DNA of 64,000 nucleotides. It comes from Thermococcus cleftensis. GTDB lineage: Archaea; Methanobacteriota_B; Thermococci; Thermococcales; Thermococcaceae. This document shows, one piece after another, positions 1-12,349 of this stretch. Within the stretch, counting starts at the first letter, position 1, and the number at the start of each line of letters is the position of its first letter. Location: contig NC_018015.1 in assembly GCF_000265525.1 (NCBI RefSeq), positions 310,001 through 374,000 of the forward strand. Direction: 5' to 3'. The notes beneath the pieces are model-generated. The model worked only from the letters and a program-made list of their open reading frames with translations, made no database searches and was not told where the DNA came from. Made by a program: the position numbers and the translations under genes.

Positions 1-1
1 C

Positions 2-823
2 CTCAAGTGCCCGGACGCGAGAAGGGCCAGGGAAGTTGCAGAGTGGGTTAAGGCCAACATCGACTACCTCCAGGAGAAGGCCGTCAGCAAGGTAACGAGG
101 CACGGAAAGCTTAGGGACGTTAAACCCTTCATAGTCGGCAACAACCTCTACCTCCGCTTCGAGTTTGAAACAGGCGATGCGATGGGAATGAACATGGTGA
201 CCATCTCCAGCGAGGAGATAATGAAGGTCATCGAGGAGGAGTTCCCCGATGTCAAATACCTCGCCCTCTCCGGCAACATGTGTGTGGACAAGAAGCCCAA
301 CGCAATGAACTTCATCAACGGGCGCGGAAAGACGGTGATAGCCGAGGCGATAATCCCGCGTGAGATAGTCGAGAAGAAACTCAAGACCACCCCGGAGCTC
401 ATTGCCGAGGTGAACTACCGCAAGAACCTCGTCGGCTCCGCCCAGGCAGGCTCCTACGGCTTCAACGCCCACTTCGCCAACATCGTCGGCGCCATATTCC
501 TCGCCACAGGCCAGGACGAGGCGCAGATTACAGAGGGCTCGCACGGTATAACCCTTGCTGAGGTGACTCCCGAGGGGAACCTTTACATAAGCATCACCAT
601 GCCGAGCCTTGAGATTGGAACGGTTGGCGGGGGAACGCGCGTCCCGACCCAGAGGGAGGCGCTAAGCATAATGGGCGTCGCCGGTGGTGGCGAACCGGCA
701 GGAACGAACGCCAAAAAGTTCGCCGAGATCGTTGCGGGAGCCGTCCTGGCCGGGGAACTCTCGCTCCTTGCGGCTATAGCTGCCAAGCACCTCGCCAAGG
801 CCCACAAGGAGCTGGGGCGCTAG
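2..823 (+). CDS. hmgA: HMG-CoA reductase, C-terminal part (cut by window edge)
   Basis: NADPH-dependent reduction of HMG-CoA to mevalonate, the committed step of archaeal isoprenoid lipid synthesis. The reading frame is open from base 2, giving about 273 residues, so the N-terminus lies outside the window. Class I (archaeal/eukaryotic) features are visible: the MCVDKKPN segment with the catalytic Lys, the GNMCVD and GTVGGGT motifs of the NADPH and substrate sites, EGSHGITLAEVTPEGN with the family's Glu/His region, and a C-terminal HLAKAH segment with the catalytic His. The frame ends normally at 823. It is followed by about 450 bases without an intact gene. Confidence 0.96.
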   Translation, partial: LKCPDARRAREVAEWVKANIDYLQEKAVSKVTRHGKLRDVKPFIVGNNLYLRFEFETGDAMGMNMVTISSEEIMKVIEEEFPDVKYLALSGNMCVDKKPNAMNFINGRGKTVIAEAIIPREIVEKKLKTTPELIAEVNYRKNLVGSAQAGSYGFNAHFANIVGAIFLATGQDEAQITEGSHGITLAEVTPEGNLYISITMPSLEIGTVGGGTRVPTQREALSIMGVAGGGEPAGTNAKKFAEIVAGAVLAGELSLLAAIAAKHLAKAHKELGR

Positions 824-1280
824 AGGGAAACCCTCCCCACGAACCCTTTCTTTTCCGATGCCCTTATCGTTTTCTCCACGAACTTTTCCTCGAGCTCCGC
901 TATCGCCCCCTTCCCCGCTTTGGGCCGAGGAGGTACTCAACAGGTGCAAAGATCGCACCGAGGAGAAGGGACCCCAAAGGCCGAGATTGAAGTAGTCGCT
1001 TATTGAAACTACCGCAAAGGTGGCACCCCGCTGACCTCCTCCCCGCCGTGAGGGACGAGGATTCGACTTAACCCCTCGCTAAGGACGGGAAGGTTTGAGG
1101 GTTTCTCATCAGGATAACCCTTGAAACGGGTTCCTCGAACCCGCCCTTCATGGGGCTTCCGCAGACAGGCAAGTTTGAGACTTCAAAGTTCGTAAAGCTT
1201 CTCGACAGATCGGTATCTGCCCCCAAAGTCACCTTTCAGAAAAGACGCCAGGAATCAAGTAAAGTTTAAGGGAAAAGAGT
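824..1280. pseudogene. gene-free stretch with decayed coding remnants
   Basis: No intact gene is seen in this 457-base gap. The minus strand, read from about 1025 down to 830, gives protein-like fragments separated by frame changes: GATFAVVSISDYFNLGLWGP, then LLLGAIFAPVEYLLG, then KGAIAELEEKFVEKTIRAS ending at a stop near 831. This looks like the C-terminus of a hydrophobic membrane protein with a charged tail, broken by at least two frameshifts. A further minus-strand fragment lies near 1070-1150, and a plus-strand one near 1150-1268. The protein family was not recognised. Confidence 0.4.
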
Positions 1281-1673
1281 TCAGGCACTCTCCTCCTTGA
1301 TAAGGACGGCGTTTACAACTCCGTCCTGGCCGGGCCTGCTGGTGACGATGGCCTTTCCTGCCTCGGTCTCGATGATGGCACCCTTGGTGATGATATTCCT
1401 CCTGACGTACTGCCTGTTGGCCGGGTTCTCGACGACGTTGAGTATCTTGACCTTCTTGCCCTTACCACCGTCGAAGACGTTGGCGTAGAGGGCCTCGATG
1501 AGGCGAACCTTCCTGTTTCCGCCGTAGGTCCTGATTATCTTCTTCTTTTCCCTGTCCTCGCCGACCTTGGTAAAGGCCGGCTCCCTTCCGAGCTCCCTCT
1601 TCCTCTTCTTCCTAGCGAGGATAATCCTTCCACCTGAAGGCTTCTTGAGTGACCTTCCCTGCCAGATAGCCAT
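1281..1673 (-). CDS. rps8e: 30S ribosomal protein S8e
   Basis: Small-subunit ribosomal protein of the archaeal/eukaryotic S8e family, with no bacterial counterpart. The 130 residues begin [15 protein letters not shown] and contain the family signature of a basic [11 protein letters not shown] segment followed by [14 protein letters not shown], with a C-terminal [24 protein letters not shown] beta-rich end. The frame is open for 16 more residues upstream, but the ATG at 1673 is preceded by GAGGTGAG at good spacing and matches the family start. It is divergent from the membrane protein at 1796, and a TATA-like TTTATAAGC lies between them. Confidence 0.96.
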   Translation of the reverse strand: MAIWQGRSLKKPSGGRIILARKKRKRELGREPAFTKVGEDREKKKIIRTYGGNRKVRLIEALYANVFDGGKGKKVKILNVVENPANRQYVRRNIITKGAIIETEAGKAIVTSRPGQDGVVNAVLIKEESA

Positions 1674-1765
1674 TCTTCTCACCTCATGAGATTGATATTC
1701 TCGTTTACAACCTATCGCCACTTTCGGAGGTTCGTTTATAAGCTTTTCTGGCTCGCGGGCTCAAA

Positions 1766-1777
1766 AAATTTAAAAGG
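1766..1777 (+). promoter_or_regulatory. TATA region of membrane protein gene, possible leaderless start
   Basis: The AATTTAAAAG box is centred about 25 bases before the ATG at 1796, so transcription would begin at or next to the start codon. No ribosome binding site precedes that ATG. This suggests a leaderless mRNA, but no mapped start site is available. Confidence 0.5.
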
Positions 1778-1795
1778 CCTCCACCCATTACTCCA

Positions 1796-4544
<2,749 letters not shown>

Positions 4545-4925
4545 TCACTCCTCCAGCTCCAGACCGTCCCCCTCTTCCTCCTCGGTCAGCTCGCGAATCT
4601 CGTAGACCTTGAGGGGAACCTTCTTGAGGGCCTTTCCGATGACGGCCTTGGCTATCCTCTCGGCGTGCTCGATGGTCTGGGCGTTGTAGACCTTGATAGT
4701 AAGGTACATTCCGACCAGGCCGACAGAGCCTATGACAAAGGCGCTCTCGAAGTGGGCGCCGCAGACGGGACACTGGGAGTAGCCTATCTCAACCCTCACG
4801 AAGTCGAGCTTCTCCTTATTGAGTGCCTTGGCGACCTTGCTCACCGCGACGTTTATCGCGTCCTCGCTCGTCTCAACGTCCCTCACGATTATCGGCGCTT
4901 CCAAAACGACAACGTAGTCTCCCAT
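4545..4925 (-). CDS. DUF555 / UPF0212 family protein
   Basis: 126 residues of the archaeal DUF555 (UPF0212) family, found widely in Euryarchaeota and of unknown function. It begins MGDYVVVLEAPIIVRDVET and carries a CPVCGAHF motif near residue 51, which could bind zinc with another thiol pair or a partner. The tail is strongly acidic (EEEEGDGLELEE). The start at ATG 4925 is chosen because GAGGTGGG precedes it at the right distance. The frame upstream overlaps the neighbouring gene. It lies ten bases behind the DUF357 gene, so the two are probably cotranscribed. Confidence 0.85.
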   Translation of the reverse strand: MGDYVVVLEAPIIVRDVETSEDAINVAVSKVAKALNKEKLDFVRVEIGYSQCPVCGAHFESAFVIGSVGLVGMYLTIKVYNAQTIEHAERIAKAVIGKALKKVPLKVYEIRELTEEEEGDGLELEE

Positions 4926-4935
4926 GGCTCCCACC

Positions 4936-5241
4936 TCAGCCGAAGGCAAAAAGCCTGTCGTCCTCTCCCTTGAAGACTCCAAGCCTCACACCAGCGTCTA
5001 TGAAGCCGTGAGCGTAGTTCAAAGCGGCGAAGGCGGTAACGTAGTCACCTTTCTCGTAGTAGTATCGGGCATCGTTGAAATAGCTCCTCGCCATCGTCAG
5101 AAAATCCTCCGCAACGCTCCTCAGAAGACTCTTCTCGTGAACGGCTATTTCAAGGACCTTCAAGGCCTCTTCGGTGATTCTAAAGTACTTCTGGAGCTTT
5201 TCCTCCGTTATCTCCCGCCCCACCGGTCTCGCCTCAGCCAT
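4936..5241 (-). CDS. DUF357 family protein
   Basis: 101 residues, mostly helical, of the archaeal DUF357 family (function unknown). The pattern [19 protein letters not shown]...[34 protein letters not shown] resembles a TPR-like helical hairpin. It is the first gene of a two-gene unit with the DUF555 gene. A TATA-like TTTATAAGC sits only about 20 bases before the ATG at 5241 and no ribosome binding site is visible, so a leaderless transcript is likely. Confidence 0.85.
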   Translation of the reverse strand: MAEARPVGREITEEKLQKYFRITEEALKVLEIAVHEKSLLRSVAEDFLTMARSYFNDARYYYEKGDYVTAFAALNYAHGFIDAGVRLGVFKGEDDRLFAFG

Positions 5242-5535
5242 CGTTGGAGGGGTCGCTTATAAACCTTACCTCGGAAGCTTTTGGGAAAGCTTCACTGAGA
5301 AACTTTTCAAAGCAACGCTTTATCAGAGCTTGTGATTCTTCCCCACAAGGTGCGGTTGATATGGCTTACCCTACCAGACTGCCGTTCCACAAGCCCTAAA
5401 ACACGGTTCGAACTCTTAAAGCACTCCAACGGAGCGGTAGAGAAGCAAACCCCCTCGCTAAAAATCACCTGGAATTAAGCTGTGCAGGAAGAAGCTACAA
5501 ACTTTGATGAATCTTTCCGCGAGAAAAGTTTCTTA
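5242..5535. other. intergenic region without a recognised gene
   Basis: About 294 bases. It holds the DUF357 promoter at its left end (minus-strand TTTATAAGC near 5258-5266). AT-rich fragments such as GAAGCTTTTGGGAAAGCTTC near 5276 and GAGAAAAGTTTCTT next to the tRNA resemble short sequences seen near other tRNA genes in this window. No gene is supported. Confidence 0.5.
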
Positions 5536-5613
5536 TGGTGGGCCCGCGGGGATTCGAACCCCGGACCTCCACCTTGTCAGGGTGGCGTCATAACCAGTCT
5601 AGACCACGGGCCC
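5536..5613 (-). tRNA. tRNA-Val (GAC)
   Basis: The cloverleaf reads on the minus strand: acceptor GGGCCCG pairs with CGGGCCC, the anticodon stem CCACC/GGTGG encloses the loop CTGACAA (anticodon GAC), and the T-arm is CGGGGTTCGAATCCCCG. The discriminator is A and the 3' CCA is encoded. Anticodon GAC reads GUC, so valine. Confidence 0.95.
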
Positions 5614-5624
5614 AGCCCAAATGT

Positions 5625-5702
<78 letters not shown>

Positions 5703-5824
5703 ACTCCCATCGACGCCGTAATCACCTATCTGGGGGGGTTTATAAATTTTGCGGTTGGGATATCTTTCAGATACCCATCGAAAAGCTAATATGGTGTTCT
5801 GTGAATACCGAAACGGTGATTGGC

Positions 5825-6970
5825 ATGAATCCCGTCGAAGAGGCTCTGAAGATTAAGGAGCAGATTATCTCCTGGAGAAGGGACTTCCACATGTATCCTG
5901 AGCTAAAGTACGAGGAGGAGAGGACGTCGAAGATTGTAGAGGAACACCTGCGTGAGTGGGGCTACAGGGTAAAGCGCGTCGGGACGGGCATCATAGCGGA
6001 CATCGGGGAGGGCGAGAAGACGATAGCCCTCCGCGCCGACATGGACGCCCTGCCGATTCAGGAGGAGAACGACGTTCCCTACAAGTCCAGAATTCCCGGA
6101 AAGATGCACGCCTGCGGTCATGACGCCCACACTGCGATGCTCCTCGGGGCGGCAAAAATAATAGCCGAGCACGCCGAGGAGTTCAACGGCAGGGTAAGGC
6201 TCATCTTCCAGCCGGCGGAGGAAGGTGGCAACGGAGCGGTTAAGATGATTGAGGGTGGCGCTTTGGAAGGCGTTGACGCAATCTTCGGCTTCCACGTGTG
6301 GATAGACCTCCCGAGCGGAATAATTGGAATCCAGGAAGGGCCGTTCATGGCGGGGGCTGGAATATTCTCCGCCAGGATAACGGGCAGGGGCGGACACGGG
6401 GCTTCCCCCCACCAGACGGTTGACCCAATTCCCATATCAGCGGAGACGATACTGGCCCTTCAGACGATAGTGAGCAGGAACGTTTCCCCGATCGAGACAG
6501 GAGTGGTCAGCGTCACGGCGGTGCACGCTGGAACGGCCTTCAACGTGATTCCTGAGGAAGTCGAGATGAAGGGTACGATAAGATTCTTCAAGCCTGAGAT
6601 AGGGGATCTTATCCAGAGGCGCATACGGGAGATATTCAGGGGCGTCGCCATGGCCCACGGTGCCTCCTACGAGCTCTCAATAGAGGAGCTCGTCCCACCG
6701 ACGATTAACGACGCTGAGATGGCAAGGTTTGCCAGAAGAGTCGCCGAGAAGTATGGCATTAGGCACGGAGGTGTTGAACCGACGATGGGTGCGGAAGATT
6801 TTGCCTTCTACCTCCAGAAAGTTCCCGGGGCTTTCCTAACGCTCGGGATCCGCAACGAGGAGAAGGGGATAATTCACCCGCACCACCACCCGCGCTTTGA
6901 CGTGGACGAGGACGTGCTTTACCTCGGAACGGCCATGGAGGTTGCCCTAGCTCTGGAGTTCCTCAGGTGA
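5825..6970 (+). CDS. M20-family amidohydrolase / carboxypeptidase
   Basis: 381-residue metallohydrolase of the M20 (IAA-amino acid hydrolase, aminoacylase, carboxypeptidase) family. Zinc-site motifs are in order: RADMDALPI, HACGHDAHTAML (metal His and Asp), PAEEGGNGA (catalytic and metal Glu), and GAEDFAFY with the C-terminal HPHHHPRFD. The dimerisation domain lies between, near residues 185-300. Characterised homologues in Thermococcales are thermostable L-aminoacylases and carboxypeptidases; the exact substrate cannot be read from sequence. The start is ATG 5825, with GGTGAT just upstream. The longer frame runs back through the tRNA and is not coding. Confidence 0.93.
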   Translation: MNPVEEALKIKEQIISWRRDFHMYPELKYEEERTSKIVEEHLREWGYRVKRVGTGIIADIGEGEKTIALRADMDALPIQEENDVPYKSRIPGKMHACGHDAHTAMLLGAAKIIAEHAEEFNGRVRLIFQPAEEGGNGAVKMIEGGALEGVDAIFGFHVWIDLPSGIIGIQEGPFMAGAGIFSARITGRGGHGASPHQTVDPIPISAETILALQTIVSRNVSPIETGVVSVTAVHAGTAFNVIPEEVEMKGTIRFFKPEIGDLIQRRIREIFRGVAMAHGASYELSIEELVPPTINDAEMARFARRVAEKYGIRHGGVEPTMGAEDFAFYLQKVPGAFLTLGIRNEEKGIIHPHHHPRFDVDEDVLYLGTAMEVALALEFLR

Positions 6971-7796
6971 GGGGCTTTCCCATTATTTTAACTTCCCCAA
7001 CCTTTTCCACCCCAAAGCTCCTAGTTCCGCGCTGGAGGACGGTTAAAACCCCCTCAAAGCCAAGGACCTTTGCCCGCCCGAGGACGGGTTTAACGTCTTC
7101 AATCCTCCCCCACAGGAGAAGTGCAACCCCCTCCCTGCCGGGAAGGTTTCTGAGGGCGTAGTAGGAGTCCCCGCTCTTTCCTGCTTCGACCGTGTAGTGA
7201 ATGCCAGCGATGTTGTCCCCGAATGCTGAGAAGAACACGCTGTAGGAGCTCTGGAAGCGTCCTGCAACCAGTTCAAGGTTTTTAACGTTCTGCCAGCTGA
7301 ATTCAAGAACCTCCGTCCGTCCCATGCCCTTTGCATGAACCCACACTATGGTTCCATCAAAGAGCTCAACGTTGAAGCCGAGCCTCTCGTAAAAGCCCTT
7401 GGCTTCATCGTCGGGCTGAACCGTCAGCATCTCCGCACCCCTCTCCCGGGCAACGTCCTCGACGAACTCCACTAGGGCCCTTCCTATTCCCCTACCCCTG
7501 TAATCGGGGTGAACTTCGATGACGTCAACGTGGGCTATCCTCATCTGCCTTCCCAAAACGGGCTCCTCCGAGAAAAGGACCTCAACTTCACCAACGATTT
7601 TCCCGTCAAGCTCGGCAACAGCAACGAGCTGGTCGTCGAGGAGAAGGTTGTTGATGTGAACCGCTAGGGTCTCAACGCTCGTCCACGGGCCACCCTTCGT
7701 GTAGCGCTCGTAGAGACTGCCCTTCAAATTCTCTCCGGCGGTATGGAGCTCAACAATACCTCTAACGTCTTCAAGGGTCGCCAAGCGGATCCTCAT
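6963..7796 (-). CDS. GNAT-family N-acetyltransferase with C-terminal extension
   Basis: 277 residues. The N-terminal 150 residues form a GNAT acetyltransferase domain: [15 protein letters not shown] at the start, [23 protein letters not shown] with the acetyl-CoA loop RGRGIG, and [10 protein letters not shown]. The C-terminal 120 residues (from about [16 protein letters not shown]) are a second, unrecognised domain, possibly substrate-binding. ATG 7796 is chosen because GGTGAG lies eight bases upstream; a GTG three codons earlier is possible. It overlaps the 3' end of the phosphoglycolate phosphatase gene by 26 bases, so the two are cotranscribed. It converges with the M20 gene with an eight-base overlap. 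The acyl acceptor is unknown. Confidence 0.85.
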   Translation of the reverse strand: MRIRLATLEDVRGIVELHTAGENLKGSLYERYTKGGPWTSVETLAVHINNLLLDDQLVAVAELDGKIVGEVEVLFSEEPVLGRQMRIAHVDVIEVHPDYRGRGIGRALVEFVEDVARERGAEMLTVQPDDEAKGFYERLGFNVELFDGTIVWVHAKGMGRTEVLEFSWQNVKNLELVAGRFQSSYSVFFSAFGDNIAGIHYTVEAGKSGDSYYALRNLPGREGVALLLWGRIEDVKPVLGRAKVLGFEGVLTVLQRGTRSFGVEKVGEVKIMGKPLT

Positions 7797-8508
7797 CGCC
7801 CTCACCGAGGTAGCCGAACTTCCGGAGAATGTGAATTATAGCCTCGGCACCGCCGTCGCCGTAGGGCTTCCGGGTTACGTAGTCGGCCTCTCTTTTCACG
7901 CTCTCGGGGGCCTGGGCTATGGCAACACGGTAACCGACGACGCGGAAGGCGTCGAGGTCGTTCTCCCCATCGCCGACGTGCGCCACCTCGCTCGGCTTTA
8001 TCCCTAAAAACTCGCAGGCCTTCTCAATCCCAGTCCCCTTGTTTATCCAGGGCTTCTTGACGTGGATTGCGAAGCCCGAATCGACGGCTATTAGGTTAAG
8101 CCCAAGCTCCTCGATAATCTCTCTTACAACCTCGACCGGAACCGTTCTCCTCAGCACGAGGCCGGCTTTCCGCTCCATCGTCGAGTAGCTGAGCTCGGCC
8201 TCAGGATAGCGCTTCTTCAGCTCGCTCCAGAGTATCCACTCCTCGTCCATATCCGTGAGGAAAACGCGCTTCCTCATCGTCCCCTCACCCTTGAGCGAAA
8301 GTGCTCCACCGTCTTCGGCTATGACCGGCCCGCTCGTGCCGATGAAAACCGCGGCCGCCTCGGCGAAAGGAACGGAGTTCCCCGTTACGAGCATCACCGG
8401 AACACCAAGCCTCTCCGCGAGCCTTATAGCTTTCAAGGCATCGATGCTGAGCGTCCTGTCGCGATAGGTTATCGTGCCGTCTATGTCAAGTGATATCGCC
8501 TTTATCAT
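7771..8508 (-). CDS. phosphoglycolate phosphatase (archaeal HAD, Cof-type)
   Basis: 245-residue HAD-superfamily phosphatase. Motif I is SLDIDGTIT near the N-terminus, motif II VTGN, motif III the Lys in WINKGTGIE, and motif [12 protein letters not shown]. The order and a C2-type cap place it with the archaeal phosphoglycolate phosphatase group (Thermoplasma TA0175 type), which removes 2-phosphoglycolate. The true substrate could differ, since this family is broad. It is first in a two-gene unit with the GNAT gene. Confidence 0.88.
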   Translation of the reverse strand: MIKAISLDIDGTITYRDRTLSIDALKAIRLAERLGVPVMLVTGNSVPFAEAAAVFIGTSGPVIAEDGGALSLKGEGTMRKRVFLTDMDEEWILWSELKKRYPEAELSYSTMERKAGLVLRRTVPVEVVREIIEELGLNLIAVDSGFAIHVKKPWINKGTGIEKACEFLGIKPSEVAHVGDGENDLDAFRVVGYRVAIAQAPESVKREADYVTRKPYGDGGAEAIIHILRKFGYLGEGDEDPLGDP

Positions 8509-8559
8509 TCTCTCACCCAGAAACGGGAAGGAAGGAGCGATTATAAGGATTTCTACCCA

Positions 8560-9807
8560 TTAATGGTCCTTCATTATCTCCCTCAGGACACTCGTCGCGT
8601 AAACCCCCTTCGGCAGGAAGAAGCGGAAGCACATGCCCGTGCCGGGAATGTAGCCGTAGGTTAAGCCAAGGGGCCTTATCAAAAGCTCCCTCCTCCCGCC
8701 GGGTTCGGCCATCGGCCTCGGCAGTCTCCTGAAGGCTTCAAGGCCAATCCCTTCCTCCTCGAGGATTTCCCTCTCAAGCTCTCCCGGGAGACCCTTTGCT
8801 TTCCTCATGGAGAAGCCGAAGAGCGGGCCTGAAACCATCGCCTGCCCCTTCCGTACCTTCTCATTGACGAAATCCCTGTTGGTCTCGGTGACGCGGTAGG
8901 TTCTGTCGCGGTAGGGGATTCCGCCCTTCATTTGGACCACGACGTCCCCGACGAGGGCCTCGTTCAGGGGAAGCTCCTCTATTCTCCTCGACAGGTAGAG
9001 GTTGAAGAGGTAGCTCTGGTAGGAGTGAATGAAGATGCGCATTATCGGGAGCGGGAGCGAGAGAAAAGCCTTTTTCCAGCTCCCCGTTTTTTTGTAGGTG
9101 TGGAGCAGAGTCCTCTCGTACCTCAGAAAGCGCGGGAACTCCTCCAAAGCCCTGTCCACGTCCCCGGTTTCCCAGAAGGTTTTCCTGGCCTCGTCGCCCT
9201 CCATACTCCCGTCCGCATAGCCGAGGAAGAGCCTCGCCGCTTCCTCAAACTCCCCCTGGAGGAGGAGCTTCCCGACTAGGTGGTTCACCACCCTTCTCTC
9301 TCCGAAGCGCTGGTAGCCGAAGTAGTTCGGGAAGCCCCCCTTCTCGCGGAGCTCGCGGACTATCTCCTTCGTCCTCTCAAAGGCTCCCTCGCCAACGTCT
9401 CGGACGATTATCCTGAACCGGTTCCCGAGCAGGTGGCCGAGCTTGATGAAGCGGCCGTAGCCTACAAAGGTCAGCTCGATATCCCTGATCCGGAGCGATT
9501 CCACCTTTTCCCTGGCCTCAGCGGGGACGCTTACGTACTGGTACGTTACCGCGTGCCTGTCCTTGGTCCCGGCGAAGCCTATCTCGCGATGGCTTATTCC
9601 GGCACGCTTCGCTATCTCCTTTACGGCAGTCATCGTGTCCCAGTTGCGCTTCTTGAGGAGGAATATGGCATGTCTCTTGCCCTCGAAGATCGAGGGCAAA
9701 GGCTCTTCTATTACGACAAAGTCCTCGGGGAGGGCCTTTATCCGCCCGCCTATCCCAGGCTTCTCGCTCAGATGGCGGAGCAGGGAGAAGAACTCGCGGT
9801 AGTTCAT
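8560..9807 (-). CDS. truD: tRNA pseudouridine synthase D
   Basis: 415 residues of the TruD family, which converts uridine 13 of tRNA (and in archaea/eukaryotes related sites) to pseudouridine. The catalytic Asp lies in [14 protein letters not shown] near residue 85, and further family motifs are [24 protein letters not shown] and the C-terminal [17 protein letters not shown] 9807 is preceded by GGTGTGAGAG. The stop of pth2 lies three bases upstream, so pth2 and truD form an operon. Confidence 0.95.
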   Translation of the reverse strand: MNYREFFSLLRHLSEKPGIGGRIKALPEDFVVIEEPLPSIFEGKRHAIFLLKKRNWDTMTAVKEIAKRAGISHREIGFAGTKDRHAVTYQYVSVPAEAREKVESLRIRDIELTFVGYGRFIKLGHLLGNRFRIIVRDVGEGAFERTKEIVRELREKGGFPNYFGYQRFGERRVVNHLVGKLLLQGEFEEAARLFLGYADGSMEGDEARKTFWETGDVDRALEEFPRFLRYERTLLHTYKKTGSWKKAFLSLPLPIMRIFIHSYQSYLFNLYLSRRIEELPLNEALVGDVVVQMKGGIPYRDRTYRVTETNRDFVNEKVRKGQAMVSGPLFGFSMRKAKGLPGELEREILEEEGIGLEAFRRLPRPMAEPGGRRELLIRPLGLTYGYIPGTGMCFRFFLPKGVYATSVLREIMKDH

Positions 9808-9810
9808 CTC

Positions 9811-10167
9811 TCACACCAGCTTGAGGTGGCCAGTAACCTTATCCAGCAGTTCCTCCGGACCGGGACCGATTGCTAAAACTGTCACCGTCCCCGGCGGAAT
9901 CTCGGTTAAGCCAGCGTCGCGTATCAGCGCTGTTGGAAGGCCGAGCTTCTCAGCCTTCTCCTTGAGCTGGAAGAGCTCCTCGAGGTTCTCCGCCTTCACC
10001 ACGACCTTCTTCTGGCCCTCATTGAACCAGGCCCTGAACCACTCTGGCTTCTCTTTCTGGGCCTTTAAAGCGGCCGTCACCGCCCCGTGAGCCACTTGAA
10101 CGGCGAACTTGCCCTTGCTGAGCTTGAGATCCTTCCGCGAGACTATGACCTGCTTGTACCTGAACAT
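9811..10167 (-). CDS. pth2: peptidyl-tRNA hydrolase, archaeal/eukaryotic type (Pth2)
   Basis: 118 residues. It releases peptidyl groups from prematurely dropped tRNAs. The family pattern is clear: [29 protein letters not shown] at the N-terminus, [31 protein letters not shown] in the middle, and [11 protein letters not shown] near the end. The ATG at 10167 starts the conserved [10 protein letters not shown] minus-strand TATA-like CTTTATAAAC lies at 10199-10208. It is the first gene of a unit with truD. Confidence 0.96.
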   Translation of the reverse strand: MFRYKQVIVSRKDLKLSKGKFAVQVAHGAVTAALKAQKEKPEWFRAWFNEGQKKVVVKAENLEELFQLKEKAEKLGLPTALIRDAGLTEIPPGTVTVLAIGPGPEELLDKVTGHLKLV

Positions 10168-10231
10168 GACCCACACCGGAGAAACTCTGAGGGGTCGGTT
10201 TATAAAGTTAAGGAAGCAGAAAAAGGGAGAA

Positions 10232-12289
10232 TCAGAGCTCGGCCATTCCCTGGCCGGTCTCGGTTTCTTCGCCCTCCTTCTTGGGCAGTCCTCCCGGGCG
10301 CCTCTGCTTCTTCCTCTCAAGCTTCTCCCTGAGCTTCTCCGCCTCATCGCGGTACTTATAGGCCAGTCCTCCCGCTATCACCGCGGCCAGCAGGAAGATT
10401 ATCGCCAGGGGCAGCCAGGGGTTGCTCTTCTCTTCCTTGGGAAGGTAGTAGGCGGAGATGTTGGCGAGCTTCTCGGCCAGCGGGATCGGGTTCTCCATTC
10501 CGGCCAGGGTCTTGTTCACGTATTCCGGAAGCTCTTCGGGGGTAGGCCAGACCTTGACCTCCTCCTTGATTATCCTCGGCGGAACACTGTTTATGGTGAC
10601 GAGGTTTCCGAGGTTGAGCCTGTGCTGACCGCCGAGCGGGTCGAGGTAGACGAGGGTGGCCCCAATGTTGGTAAGGTTCTCCTTGAGGACGGTGAGGTCG
10701 AGCTGGACTGTCTTGGTCTCGCCGGCCCTTATCGTGCCGAGCTCAACCAGACCCTGACCATCGACGCTTGCCGGGAGGTCAAGGAGCAGGGTGGCGTTCT
10801 TCACGAACTCGAAGTCGGGGTTACCCTCGGAGGCGCTAAGGGTGAACTTAACTTTAACCTCATCACCGACTTTGGCGGTCACGTAGTTACTCCAGGTGCC
10901 GTTGTAGGCCTGGGCAGTGACCTCGATGGTGGGCACGTTGTAGACCTTGATGCCGGTCAGGGGAGCGGAGTACACGGTTTTCTTCTTGCCCGTCTCAAGG
11001 CTCTGGTCGTCGTAGAAGGTAACGACGGCCTTTCCAATGTCGAACTCGCCGACCTTGGTGGGCTTGAGGACGTAGATGAGCGCCGGCATGTTGGTGAAGG
11101 CCGGGAAGGTCTTGAGGTTCCAGGTCTTGGTCATGCTGATGAGCTCGAAGTCGTTCGGTATCGGCGCGGCGACGCTCACGTCGTAGGCGTCGCCCCTTCC
11201 CAGGTTCTTGACGTTGATGGTGACCACCAGGTTGTCGTCCAGCATTATCTCCTTGGGTATCGCATCGATCGTCGCCACGATGTTGGCCTGACGGAGTATC
11301 GGGGTCACCTGGGTTCCAAGTGGAGCGTAGACCCTAATCGTGGCCCTCTTGTAGTCCGGCTCGACGTTCTGGACGGAGAGCTTAAGGGGCGTTCCCGGAA
11401 CGTCCTTTGGAACGTCTCCAACCTCTAGGAGCATCGTGCCGAGGCTCTCGCTGCCCTCCAGAACCTCAACCTTGGCAACGTCTGGAATCGCAGAGACAAG
11501 CTTAACGTAGTAAGTGGTGTTCTCAACCTTCACGGGGAGCTTCTCGTTCACGTAGAGGAGACCGTTGTAAACCAGCACCGTCTCCTCCTGCGGCGGTTCC
11601 GGCGGGTTCTCCTCGCCCTCCTTCACTATCTTGAAGTCCGTCGAGGCGACCTTGGGAATGTAGATGTTCACGGTAGCACCGTTAGTGACGGTGTTGGTGA
11701 CCTCCACGGTGAGGTAGTTGGAATAGGAGTGTGAACTGTCAAGCTGGTAGCCGACGGAAGCCGCCGAACCCTTGTTCACGGTCAGCGTGTAGGTCTTCCC
11801 GTAGGGCATGGTGACGGTGAAAGTGGCCGTATCGCCCGAAACAGAGGTCAGTTTTATCTTTATCTGGGGGAACCCCTCGGGTAAGGTAATGGTGTTTCCA
11901 ACGACCATGTTTTGGTCGGAGAGAATCTTCTGGAGGGGTGATTTTATCTCGAGGAGGACTGACTTGGTATCGTATCTAATCCAAAGGAGACTCACGTTCA
12001 AGTAAACGTTCGCACTCGACGGGTAGAGGAGGTAACCGTTGAGGCTCAGGACGTACCTGAGCGGCCCCTGAGGCCCGTTGACAAGGAGATAAATCTTGCT
12101 CCAGTTTGGCGTGACATCGACGAACTGAATCTCGAAAGGTCCGAGAATTGCCTTGTCTCCCAGGCCAAGGTAAACGTCACCGGTTATGCTGGCGCTCTCG
12201 GGCACGGCAGCTGACATCACTGGGCGTGCCATCGGTGTCAGTGAGAAAACCATCAGCCCCAGTAGGATTAAAGCAATGGCCTTTTTCAT
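10232..12289 (-). CDS. secreted, membrane-anchored COG1361-type surface protein
   Basis: 685 residues. It begins [21 protein letters not shown], a signal peptide. A long beta-rich extracellular region follows with repeated Ig-like segments; [26 protein letters not shown] and [10 protein letters not shown]...[16 protein letters not shown] resemble CARDB/NEW3 modules of COG1361 S-layer-like proteins. The end has one transmembrane helix ([19 protein letters not shown], about residues 625-645) and a basic, cytoplasmic coiled tail ([18 protein letters not shown]). The predicted topology is outside with a C-terminal anchor. The start is ATG 12289, next to a GGAGGC-like site. The ligand is unknown. 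Confidence 0.8.
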   Translation of the reverse strand: MKKAIALILLGLMVFSLTPMARPVMSAAVPESASITGDVYLGLGDKAILGPFEIQFVDVTPNWSKIYLLVNGPQGPLRYVLSLNGYLLYPSSANVYLNVSLLWIRYDTKSVLLEIKSPLQKILSDQNMVVGNTITLPEGFPQIKIKLTSVSGDTATFTVTMPYGKTYTLTVNKGSAASVGYQLDSSHSYSNYLTVEVTNTVTNGATVNIYIPKVASTDFKIVKEGEENPPEPPQEETVLVYNGLLYVNEKLPVKVENTTYYVKLVSAIPDVAKVEVLEGSESLGTMLLEVGDVPKDVPGTPLKLSVQNVEPDYKRATIRVYAPLGTQVTPILRQANIVATIDAIPKEIMLDDNLVVTINVKNLGRGDAYDVSVAAPIPNDFELISMTKTWNLKTFPAFTNMPALIYVLKPTKVGEFDIGKAVVTFYDDQSLETGKKKTVYSAPLTGIKVYNVPTIEVTAQAYNGTWSNYVTAKVGDEVKVKFTLSASEGNPDFEFVKNATLLLDLPASVDGQGLVELGTIRAGETKTVQLDLTVLKENLTNIGATLVYLDPLGGQHRLNLGNLVTINSVPPRIIKEEVKVWPTPEELPEYVNKTLAGMENPIPLAEKLANISAYYLPKEEKSNPWLPLAIIFLLAAVIAGGLAYKYRDEAEKLREKLERKKQRRPGGLPKKEGEETETGQGMAEL

Positions 12290-12349
12290 GCCTCCAGCCT
12301 CCAAAGAGTAGTTAGCTAATCACCAAAAGGAAAAGGTGGTATAAAGGCG

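Noticed and set aside
10109-11428. 439-residue plus-strand frame opposite the surface protein gene
   Set aside because: Shadow of the COG1361-type gene; no motif, no ribosome binding site.
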